From: Rhodothermales bacterium
Lineage (GTDB): Bacteria; Bacteroidota; Rhodothermia; Rhodothermales; UBA10348
Reading direction: 5' to 3'
DNA length: 64,000 nucleotides
NCBI GenBank assembly: GCA_028284865.1
Contig: JANQQV010000020.1
Span: 372,001-436,000 of the forward strand
The notes under the pieces are model-generated. The model worked only from the letters and a program-made list of their open reading frames with translations. It was not told where the DNA came from and made no database searches. Shown here in pieces: positions 1 to 7,344 of this stretch (position 1 is the first letter of the stretch; every line of letters begins with the position of its first letter). The position numbers were made by a program, and so were the translations under genes.

Positions 1-1
1 T

Positions 2-304
2 GAGACCGCACCACACGACACCCTTTTCTGGAAGATGCAGTGGGGTGCTGCTGTCCGCGCTGGAAAATGGAAGCTCGTTCGCACCCCGTCCGAAGAGCAC
101 TGGCTGTTCAATCTGGATGAGGACGTCGCAGAAGCCAATGACCTGTCCGAGGATCATCCGGAAATCTTGGAACGTCTTCGATCATCACTGGAAGCCTGGG
201 AAACGACGCATCCGGCGCCCATTTGGCTAATCGACGATGGCTGGCACGCTCGAACCCTCGAGCGGTACGACCAGACGGTGGTGGACGGCTTCGTCAGGAA
301 CTGA
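2..304 (+). CDS. Sulfatase, C-terminal fragment (5' end outside window)
   Basis: The frame is open from the first complete codon of the window, so this is the last ~100 residues of a longer gene. The stretch PHDTLFWKMQWGAAVRAGKWKL followed by LFNLDEDVAEANDL is the typical end of arylsulfatase A-type (S1 family) enzymes: the 'WAVR-GKWKLV' strand and the 'L(Y/F)NL..D..E..DL' strand. The catalytic formylglycine motif and the signal peptide would lie upstream and cannot be seen. No T9SS sorting domain follows, unlike the sulfatase at 55.8 kb. The ATG at 35 in the ORF track is internal. It ends convergently with the glycogen synthase gene, with 43 bp between stops and no clear terminator. Confidence 0.8.
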   Translation, partial: ETAPHDTLFWKMQWGAAVRAGKWKLVRTPSEEHWLFNLDEDVAEANDLSEDHPEILERLRSSLEAWETTHPAPIWLIDDGWHARTLERYDQTVVDGFVRN

Positions 305-347
305 TCGGTCAGGAAGCGAGGTCGGCGCGCCGTACACCTAGGACCAT

Positions 348-2150
348 CTACTCCTCGAGGTCCGACCCGTTCATCGCCAAACGATGGGCATCGTGGTAGT
401 GATGGATCAGCTGCGCCCAATCAAAATGCTGGGCGAAGTTCTCGGCACGGTTTCGCTGCGCGATTCGTTGGCGCTGACTCTGCTGGCAGAACTTGAACAT
501 CATGTCCGCCAACTGCCGAGCAGATTCGTCGCGCTCTTTTCCTTTCCGATCAACTACATACAGGCCCGCCCGTTGATGCAGGCGACGATACTCAGCTGCG
601 TACGCACCGAATCCTGCCAGGTCTGAGCTGATCGCAGGAATACCCAGAGCCAGTGTCTCCAAAGGCGTGTAGCCCCATGGCTCGTACGAACTCGGGAAGA
701 CACCCAGGTGGCAACCGCGGATGAGCTCTTCGTAGTCCATTCCGAACAAGGGGTTGGCTGAGTCAACGAAATCGGGGTGGTAAACGATTTTGACCTTGTC
801 GTGGGCATTGTTGAACAGCTCCAGCTCTCGAAGCTTGTTCAATACTTCGTCTCCTCCATCGTCCAATACGTCATGGGTAACAATGGGCGGAAGCCAGTCC
901 CGATTCCAGGCATGCTGCGCACGGCGAATACGCAGCTTCCAGTAGTCAGGCACCATCTCATTCAAGTCGATATTTCCTCCCGACGCCAGCCGCTCCGTCA
1001 GCGTTTTCTGCACCTCATCCGTGACGCTTCGGGCAATGACTTCGAATTCCCTGAACATGTTTGCATATTCCAGCGAATGGACGGCCATGTTCCGAACCGG
1101 GCGCTTGGTGATCAGGAGGAAAATCACCGTTTTGGGCGACTTGAGATCCTGGAGACGTTGATTGAGCATGGACAGCGCCTCGAGCGTGAGGTCCATGCCC
1201 TTGTTCTTGAACTCGAATCGACCCGATGTGAAGAAGTACAGCGTTTGGGAAAGGTCGAAGGAGTACGATGGAAAGAAGTATCCCATCGTGAATTTGTGCA
1301 GCTTGGAGCGATTCTCTGCATGGCGCTGCTGCAGGTAGTGCAGCGCCTGGAAACGTTTGGTATTCAGCCCGTTCGGAACCAACACATCGGGCTTTCTTTC
1401 CAGGAGATGGATGCATTCCTGACCCGTGATACCCGAGACGGTCGTGAACACATCTGCGCTCTGTGCCGCGGCTTTTTCCAGTCCATGCTGAGCCGCGATC
1501 CCGAATTCCTCTGCAGAGGCCTCGGCGTCAAATTCAGGTAGCCGGCTGTAGAAACGCTCCTCGTTCATTGCCAGATAGCGTCCGATGAGCGTGGCGTGCG
1601 TGGTGAATACCGTCCCCCCCTTCCATCCCGCATCTTTCATCAGAGGTAGGGCGACAGCCGCCATCCACTCATGGAAGTGCGCAAGAATCTCGGATTCATC
1701 GTGGCAGGCAGCAAAATGTTTGAAAAAGGCCTCGACGCCCACCGACAACGCGACGACGTCCATCACCAGTTCATCATTCCTGGGGATCTCGATTCCAAGA
1801 AGGGTCTCGATGCGTTGTGCCTGCGATTCGGCTTGAGGCCGCAGCGGGTCCAATCCGAGGAGAATCGCACGTGGTTGACCGGAGACCTGCCATCGCCCGA
1901 CCCTCACTTCAAGCCCATCGTTGCGAAGGGCTTCGGCAGCCGTGTCAATCGCGTCCCCAAGGATCTCGTCTTCGAACTCGATGGCGGCTTGCGAGTCGTT
2001 CAGGGGACCGAGGAGCGCATACTGTTCTCCCCACTCCTCCACCATGTTCGGCGCCTTGGAGCGAAGCACTGTGTAGATCCCGCCTACTTTATTGCAGACT
2101 TCCCATCCGGCCTCGATGAGGTATGTACTTGCTGATCGTTTGGCTGTCAT
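348..2150 (-). CDS. GT3-family (eukaryote-type) glycogen synthase
   Basis: Predicted to elongate alpha-1,4-glucan from a nucleotide-glucose donor in the cytoplasm. About 600 aa. The N-terminus carries EAGWEVCNKVGGIYTVLRSK, the GT3 counterpart of the KxGGL donor-binding motif, and the C-terminal half has PSSYEPWGYTPLETLALGIP, which closely resembles the yeast/animal GYS signature. Bacterial GlgA (GT5) has a different arrangement, so this is the family found in fungi, animals and some Bacteroidota. Start: ATG at 2150 preceded by GGGAAGG; the 42 extra residues in the ORF track run into the promoter region. It is divergent from the ABC cluster across 186 bp. Whether UDP- or ADP-glucose is used cannot be told from sequence alone. 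Confidence 0.93.
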   Translation of the reverse strand: MTAKRSASTYLIEAGWEVCNKVGGIYTVLRSKAPNMVEEWGEQYALLGPLNDSQAAIEFEDEILGDAIDTAAEALRNDGLEVRVGRWQVSGQPRAILLGLDPLRPQAESQAQRIETLLGIEIPRNDELVMDVVALSVGVEAFFKHFAACHDESEILAHFHEWMAAVALPLMKDAGWKGGTVFTTHATLIGRYLAMNEERFYSRLPEFDAEASAEEFGIAAQHGLEKAAAQSADVFTTVSGITGQECIHLLERKPDVLVPNGLNTKRFQALHYLQQRHAENRSKLHKFTMGYFFPSYSFDLSQTLYFFTSGRFEFKNKGMDLTLEALSMLNQRLQDLKSPKTVIFLLITKRPVRNMAVHSLEYANMFREFEVIARSVTDEVQKTLTERLASGGNIDLNEMVPDYWKLRIRRAQHAWNRDWLPPIVTHDVLDDGGDEVLNKLRELELFNNAHDKVKIVYHPDFVDSANPLFGMDYEELIRGCHLGVFPSSYEPWGYTPLETLALGIPAISSDLAGFGAYAAEYRRLHQRAGLYVVDRKGKERDESARQLADMMFKFCQQSQRQRIAQRNRAENFAQHFDWAQLIHHYHDAHRLAMNGSDLEE

Positions 2151-2336
2151 GTGCCTTCCCAGGTCTGTGTTCGGCTCGAGATTCTGATTGACGGGAATCT
2201 TTGTGCAAGCACGAAATGCGGGCCTTGATGATCCCAGTCCCGAGTGTCCGATTTCACGTATTCGCCACAGCTCCAAGGTAACACGGCGAACGGCATCCGG
2301 ACTCAGGGATACCGCAGAAAAGATGCCATCAGCGCC

Positions 2337-3074
2337 ATGAACAACCTATCCAACTCACCCATCCTGTCCGTCTCTGATTTGAGCAAGTCCTACCAGGAAG
2401 GCTCAAAGTCCCGTGATGTTCTCCAAGGGCTATCCTTCGAGATCAATCGCGGAGAATTGATCGTGTTGCTCGGACGCAGCGGCTCGGGCAAAAGCACACT
2501 GCTGAACATGATCAGCGGGATGGACGCGCCGACATCAGGCTCGATCCGGTTTCAAAACACCGATCTGACATCCCTGACCGAGAGCCAGCGCACGCTCTTC
2601 AGAAGGCACTCGATCGGCATCATCTTCCAGTCCTTCAATCTCATCCCCACACTTACAGTCGAGGAGAACATCCTGCTGCCCCTCGAGCTTGATGGCTCGG
2701 TTACCCCAGAGCAGCGAAAGAAAGCACTGGATGTTCTGGATGAGGTTGGCCTCGGAGATCGCAATCGCAGTTTTCCCGATCTCCTTTCGGGTGGCGAACA
2801 GCAACGAGTAGCCATTGCTCGGGCGTTGGCGCATGATCCCATGCTGATACTGGCGGACGAACCAACCGGAAACCTGGACTTCAGGACGGCCGAGGTGGTC
2901 ATGACCATTCTTGAGCGCATCGTCCACGACAAGGAGCGCACCATGCTCATCGCCACGCATGATCGCGACATCATCGGTCTGGCAGATCGCGTTCTGGAGC
3001 TGCGCGAAGGCGTGCTTCACGAGATCGACCCAACCAGTTACGCGACTCACCAGTCCGGCTCGCTCGCCGGCTGA
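2337..3074 (+). CDS. ABC transporter ATP-binding protein (LolD/MacB type)
   Basis: 245-aa ATPase that should power the FtsX-type permease encoded next. Visible motifs: Walker A GRSGSGKST (residues 46-54), signature LSGGEQQRVAIARAL, Walker B LILADEPTGNLD and the H-loop ATHD. This set, with the short length and the 'FQSFNLIPTLT' Q-loop, is typical of the LolD/MacB/FtsE-like group that works on lipoproteins, peptides or mechanotransmission rather than importing solutes. The ATG at 2337 is chosen because the family begins a few residues before the ILSVSDLSKSY strand; the longer track ORF extends into the shared promoter region. It forms an operon with the permease (34 bp downstream) and an AttH-like lipoprotein. 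Confidence 0.9.
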   Translation: MNNLSNSPILSVSDLSKSYQEGSKSRDVLQGLSFEINRGELIVLLGRSGSGKSTLLNMISGMDAPTSGSIRFQNTDLTSLTESQRTLFRRHSIGIIFQSFNLIPTLTVEENILLPLELDGSVTPEQRKKALDVLDEVGLGDRNRSFPDLLSGGEQQRVAIARALAHDPMLILADEPTGNLDFRTAEVVMTILERIVHDKERTMLIATHDRDIIGLADRVLELREGVLHEIDPTSYATHQSGSLAG

Positions 3075-3108
3075 TGGGGGCTTTGAACTACTGACCCGCA
3101 GACTCGTC

Positions 3109-5691
3109 ATGTCATCGCAGCCATCGATCCCACCCTTCTGGCCACGACGCATCCTTCGAAGGAGCAGTCGCCGATATCTGGCTCGGCATCCCCTCCTCAT
3201 GGCCCTCTCCATCCTGGGGGTCGCCGTGGGCGTCGCTGTGGTTGTGGGTATTGATCTGGCGAATACAAGCGCTCGAACGGCCTTCAAGCTGTCCACGGAA
3301 ACCGTCGCCGGGAGAGCGACTCACGCTCTCGTGGCAGGCAACGGGCAGCTTTCAGACTCGGTGTTCACCAGCCTGAGAGTGGACGTCGGTTACCGTGATT
3401 CTGCTCCAGCCATTGAAGGATCTGTCCGCATGGGCGCGCCCGATGGGCAGGTCGTGCAGGTACTCGGGATTGATCCCCTGGCCGAAGAACCTTTCCGCTC
3501 CTTTACCGGCGGTCCCCAATCCAACCTGAATCTGGGCCGCTTCATGGGCCAAGTCCCCGCGGTACTCCTCTCTGAGCCCACCGCTTCTCGACTTTCCCTG
3601 TCGGAAGGGTCTTCATTCTCCGTGTGGAAAGAAGGTCGTGAAGTCGAGTTGGTTATCGAGGGCTTCCTTCCTTCTGACTCCGACCTGGACGCCGCAGCGC
3701 TTGATAATCTGCTGATCACGGATATCTCGACGGCTCAAGCCCTCTTGGCCATGCCAGGCGAATTGACCCGCATTGATCTCATTTTGCCGGACTCGCCCGC
3801 AGACGAAGCGGTCATTCAGGAGATCAAATCATGGCTACCTGCTAACGTCGAACTTCGGGCCGCGGCAACGCGAACCGGAACGCTCGACCAGATGACACGA
3901 GCCTTTTCCCTGAACCTGACGGCCATGAGCCTGCTGGCGCTGGTCGTAGGCATGTTCTTGATCTACAACACCATGACCTTCTCTGTCGTGCAGCGTCGGC
4001 CCCTCCTCGGCAGACTACGCGCGGTAGGGGTCACACGGCGGGAAATGGTGTGGATGGTGTTGGGAGAAGCGGCCATGATCGGCACCGTGGGGTCCATCAT
4101 CGGTGTGGCAGGTGGAGTGCTGTTGGGCAACGCCCTGGTTGGCCTCGTCACGCAAACCATCAATGACCTCTATTTCGTCGTACGCATCCGGGAATTGGAT
4201 CTCTCGATGTGGACGCTCCTCAAAGGTATGGCCGTAGGCCTTGGTAGCACGATTCTGTCGGCGTTGCCACCCGCTCGTGAAGCCACGCGAACCTCTCCAA
4301 GCATGGTGCTCAAACGGTCGACGTCCGAATCGAGTACCCGCGAGAAGATCCCCAGCCTTCTCATCGCAGGACTGGGCCTCTTGGTACTCGGGGCCGCCAT
4401 CCTGTGGCTGTCTGGCCAGAGCATCGCATGGAGCTACCTCGGTATCCTCGCGGTGATTCTTGCCTTCGCTTGTTGGACACCTCCATTGGTACTCTGGGGA
4501 GCGCGTTTGATGCGACCCGTTCTGGGTCGATTCTTCGGAATCATTGGCCGCATGGGAGCCTCCGGCATTGAGCAGTCCCTGAGTCGATCTGCCATAGCCG
4601 TTGTGGCCCTTACGATTGCGGTTTCAGCCACAACAGGCGTTGGAGTCATGGTGGACTCCTTTCGGACGACCGTGAACACCTGGCTGACGTATTCGCTTGA
4701 AGCGGACATCTACATCTCTCCTCCCGGGGATGTATTCCGCAGGAACGACGCCACCATTCTGAAAACGGCAGAAGAGAGCATCCGCACGGCCCCGGGCGTA
4801 GCCGAGGTCTACTCGGTTCGAACCGCTCGCGTCACGATCGATGGCCGCGAGTCGGATCTGATCGTCACGGAGCCCCGTCCTCGTGAACTTGAGCCCGGTC
4901 GGTACAAGAGTCGCATGTCGGGGGATCATCGCTCAGCCATGCGAGAGCGTGATGTAGTGATGGTTTCGGAACCCTATGCGTTCCTCTACAACGTGGATGT
5001 CGGCGATACGCTGGAGATTGTGACGAAAACAGGACCGACACCATTCGAAGTCGGTGCGATTTACTACGACTACGCTTCGGACCTGGGACTCGTGCAGATG
5101 ACCCGGTCGCGATACGACATTCATTTCGATGACCCACTGGTATCCGGTCTGGCTGTTTACGTCGAAACGGGCCTCGACCCTTCCGCGATCACAGAAGACC
5201 TCCGGACCCGCACCGCCTCCATCCAGGGGCTGAATATCCGATCGAACCGCGATCTGCGTCAGGCTTCGCTCGATGTGTTCGACCAGACCTTCACCGTCAC
5301 GACCGTCTTGCGACTGTTGGCCATCCTTGTGGCTTTTGTAGGCGTGTTGACCGCATTGATGGCCCTCCAGCTGGAGCGTTCCCGGGAGCTGGCGGTGCTT
5401 CGGGCCAACGGTATGACCCCAGGGCAAGTCGGACGGATGATCACCGTCCAGACCTCCTCGATGGGACTGCTGGCAGGGATTCTGTCTGTGCCACTGGGTT
5501 TGGTCCTTGCATGGCTGTTGATCTATGTGATCAACCAACGCTCGTTCGGCTGGACGCTCCAATTCCAGATCGACGGCGCGATTCTGCTGCAGGCTGTCCT
5601 CTTGGCCATTGTAGCTGCTGCTCTCGCGGCCATTTATCCCGCCATCTCCATGGGGAAAACGAACCCGACCGAGGCATTGCGAACAGAATGA
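3109..5691 (+). CDS. ABC transporter permease with two FtsX domains
   Basis: About 860 aa. After a basic N-terminus there is a first membrane segment (MALSILGVAVGVAVVVGIDLA), a large extracytoplasmic MacB_PCD-like region, a first FtsX four-helix block around residues 265-400, central helices, a second extracytoplasmic region, and a second FtsX block near the C-terminus (LLAILVAFVGVLTALMALQL; ends NPTEALRTE). Two FtsX units in one chain is the layout of AttF/AttG-like and LolCE-like exporters. ATG at 3109 is preferred over the track start at 2911, which lies deep inside the ATPase gene. Its TGA overlaps the ATG of the following lipoprotein gene (ATGA), which implies translational coupling. Confidence 0.88.
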   Translation: MSSQPSIPPFWPRRILRRSSRRYLARHPLLMALSILGVAVGVAVVVGIDLANTSARTAFKLSTETVAGRATHALVAGNGQLSDSVFTSLRVDVGYRDSAPAIEGSVRMGAPDGQVVQVLGIDPLAEEPFRSFTGGPQSNLNLGRFMGQVPAVLLSEPTASRLSLSEGSSFSVWKEGREVELVIEGFLPSDSDLDAAALDNLLITDISTAQALLAMPGELTRIDLILPDSPADEAVIQEIKSWLPANVELRAAATRTGTLDQMTRAFSLNLTAMSLLALVVGMFLIYNTMTFSVVQRRPLLGRLRAVGVTRREMVWMVLGEAAMIGTVGSIIGVAGGVLLGNALVGLVTQTINDLYFVVRIRELDLSMWTLLKGMAVGLGSTILSALPPAREATRTSPSMVLKRSTSESSTREKIPSLLIAGLGLLVLGAAILWLSGQSIAWSYLGILAVILAFACWTPPLVLWGARLMRPVLGRFFGIIGRMGASGIEQSLSRSAIAVVALTIAVSATTGVGVMVDSFRTTVNTWLTYSLEADIYISPPGDVFRRNDATILKTAEESIRTAPGVAEVYSVRTARVTIDGRESDLIVTEPRPRELEPGRYKSRMSGDHRSAMRERDVVMVSEPYAFLYNVDVGDTLEIVTKTGPTPFEVGAIYYDYASDLGLVQMTRSRYDIHFDDPLVSGLAVYVETGLDPSAITEDLRTRTASIQGLNIRSNRDLRQASLDVFDQTFTVTTVLRLLAILVAFVGVLTALMALQLERSRELAVLRANGMTPGQVGRMITVQTSSMGLLAGILSVPLGLVLAWLLIYVINQRSFGWTLQFQIDGAILLQAVLLAIVAAALAAIYPAISMGKTNPTEALRTE

Positions 5692-6902
5692 GACGATCAT
5701 TGAACAAGATGCAGAATGCGCGTCTGCCGATGGCTGGTATGGCCGTGGCTTGGCTGCTGGTTGTGGGAGTCGTTATTGCGGGCTGCGGTACAGCACCGAC
5801 GCCGGAAAACCAGGATGAACCTCTCGAGCTCGCCGCAGCGATGGGCGGCGACACGTTGGGATACGCACGCGCGGACCAGGTTCGGGAATTTGATTTCCCG
5901 ACGGACTACGGCGCGCATCCGGACTACAAAACCGAGTGGTGGTACTTCACGGGAAACCTGTTCTCTGACGAAGGCCGCCGATTTGGCTACGAAATGGTCG
6001 TCTTTCGCACCGCCATGGCGCCGGAGGACACCACTCAAACGCCAATTGCATCCGACTGGACCACACGACAGCTTTATATGGGTCACTTTTCGCTGGCTGA
6101 TCCTGAAACGGGCGATTTCCACGCGTTTGAGCGATTCAGCCGCGGTGGTGCTGGGCTGGCAGGGGCTGAATCTCCTCCCTTCCGGATCTGGCTGAACGAC
6201 TGGACGATGGCTTCGATGGATGCATTCAATCCTGACGAACTGTTCCCTATTCGCTTGCAGGCTCAAGAAGACGGTGTTGCGATCGACCTCACCCTGAACG
6301 CGATCAAGCCTATCGTCCTTCAGGGAGATCGTGGCTGGGACCCGAAAGGTGCTGGCGCAGGAAATGCCAGCTACTACTACTCATTCACCCGAATGGAAAC
6401 GACAGGGACCGTCACGATTCCGGATGGCACGTTCGACATCACCGGGCAGAGTTGGAAAGACCACGAGTGGAGTACGTCAGCGCTTGGTCCAGACGAAACG
6501 GGTTGGGACTGGTTTGCCCTTCAGTTGGACGACGGTCGAGACATCATGTACTACCAGCTGCGTCGTGAAGACGGATCGGTCAGCCCATTTACGGGCGGTT
6601 CATTCATCGAAGTGGACGGGTCGAAGCGGCACTTGACCACAGGCGAAGTGGAGCTGATCGTGCTGGACACCTGGCAAAGCGATGTCAGCGGCGCTGAATA
6701 TCCCGTTCGCTGGGAGCTGAACATCCCGGCCGAAGACCTTGCATTGGAGATTAGTGCTGTTCAACCCAACCAGGAGCTAAACGTCTCCGTGCGATACTGG
6801 GAAGGGGCCGTGGACATTTCCGGCAGGTATGGAGACCAGCCCGCAAGTGGCGTCGGGTACGTTGAGCTGACGGGGTACGACACACAGCAGCTCCCGCAGT
6901 AG
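5688..6902 (+). CDS. AttH-like lipocalin-fold lipoprotein (CrtC/Lipocalin_9 family)
   Basis: 404 aa, with a signal peptide ending in a lipobox (VVIAGCG), so probably an envelope lipoprotein. The conserved block FPTDYGAHPDYKTEWWYFTG is the hallmark of the AttH/CrtC (hydroxyneurosporene synthase-like) family; later WKDHEWS and DETGWDWFALQL match the second half of the two-lipocalin fold. Carotenoid hydratase activity is unlikely here: the gene is the last member of an ATPase-permease-AttH cassette, the same order as AttEFGH described in Agrobacterium, so an accessory role in envelope export is inferred. Start at 5688 is chosen because ATGA overlaps the permease stop. A bidirectional terminator follows 47 bp after the stop. 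Confidence 0.85.
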   Translation: MRRSLNKMQNARLPMAGMAVAWLLVVGVVIAGCGTAPTPENQDEPLELAAAMGGDTLGYARADQVREFDFPTDYGAHPDYKTEWWYFTGNLFSDEGRRFGYEMVVFRTAMAPEDTTQTPIASDWTTRQLYMGHFSLADPETGDFHAFERFSRGGAGLAGAESPPFRIWLNDWTMASMDAFNPDELFPIRLQAQEDGVAIDLTLNAIKPIVLQGDRGWDPKGAGAGNASYYYSFTRMETTGTVTIPDGTFDITGQSWKDHEWSTSALGPDETGWDWFALQLDDGRDIMYYQLRREDGSVSPFTGGSFIEVDGSKRHLTTGEVELIVLDTWQSDVSGAEYPVRWELNIPAEDLALEISAVQPNQELNVSVRYWEGAVDISGRYGDQPASGVGYVELTGYDTQQLPQ

Positions 6903-6949
6903 GGACGGTAAGCCCTGGCGCAACCCTGGGCAAACCCCCACAGAATGCA

Positions 6950-6983
6950 AAAAGCCGGCTCTTCGCAAGAAGAGCCGGCTTTT
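6950..6983. terminator. Bidirectional intrinsic terminator
   Basis: Perfect inverted repeat: arm AAAAGCCGGCTCTTC, loop GCAA, arm GAAGAGCCGGCTTTT. It has an A run on one side and a T run on the other, so it can stop transcription of the AttH operon from the left and of tRNA-Leu from the right. Confidence 0.9.
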
Positions 6984-7015
6984 CCTTTGCTTCGCAGCAT
7001 TGCTGATCGGCAATG

Positions 7016-7099
7016 TGCCCAGGAGAGGACTCGAACCTCCACGTCCTAATGGACACTAGGTCCTGAACCTAGCGCGTCTACCAATTCCGCCACCTGGGC
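7016..7099 (-). tRNA. tRNA-Leu (anticodon CAG)
   Basis: Read on the minus strand: acceptor arm GCCCAGG pairs with CCTGGGC (7/7), the anticodon arm has loop TTCAGGA with anticodon CAG, there is a long class II variable arm, and the T loop is GGTTCGAGTCC. The long variable arm plus CAG identifies leucine. The 3' CCA is not encoded (the genome reads A-CAT after the acceptor), so it would be added by the CCA enzyme. A 245-bp spacer lies between this gene and the next CDS. Confidence 0.95.
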
Positions 7100-7269
7100 C
7101 TGTAGACTTCCGTTCCCGTCCGGAGAACAGCGAAACGGACGCCAATGGTACGACAAAAAGCGGGCGCAGGTCAACCCGGATTCCTCTTTTCGCAACCCCT
7201 TCACGACTCATACGATACACGCAGAAGTCGGAACTGCTGGTGCTGTATGTCCGACAACCGTATCATTGC

Positions 7270-7298
7270 GGCGAGGCAAACGGAATGCACGCCTCGCC
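7270..7298. promoter_or_regulatory. Inverted repeat upstream of the DUF5916 gene
   Basis: Within the 7100-7344 spacer, GGCGAGGC and GCCTCGCC form an 8-bp perfect inverted repeat with a 13-nt loop, ending 46 bp before the start codon. No T run follows, so it reads as an operator or a 5'-UTR hairpin rather than a terminator. I see nothing else interpretable in this spacer. Confidence 0.4.
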
Positions 7299-7344
7299 CT
7301 GATCGTCTCCGACTTGTAACCCTGCTCACCCCACTCTCGATCGC

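Noticed and set aside
777-1541. 254-aa plus-strand ORF inside the glycogen synthase gene
   Set aside because: It lies wholly antisense to a well-supported GT3 gene, has no ribosome site or family motif, and is a typical shadow in GC-rich DNA.
5688-6902. Carotenoid 1,2-hydratase (CrtC) function for the AttH-like gene
   Set aside because: Only the fold is shared; there are no other carotenoid genes nearby and the lipobox and ABC partners point to an export role.
6751-7056. Minus-strand ORFs across the terminator and tRNA-Leu
   Set aside because: They include part of the tRNA and the terminator, so they cannot be real genes as drawn.
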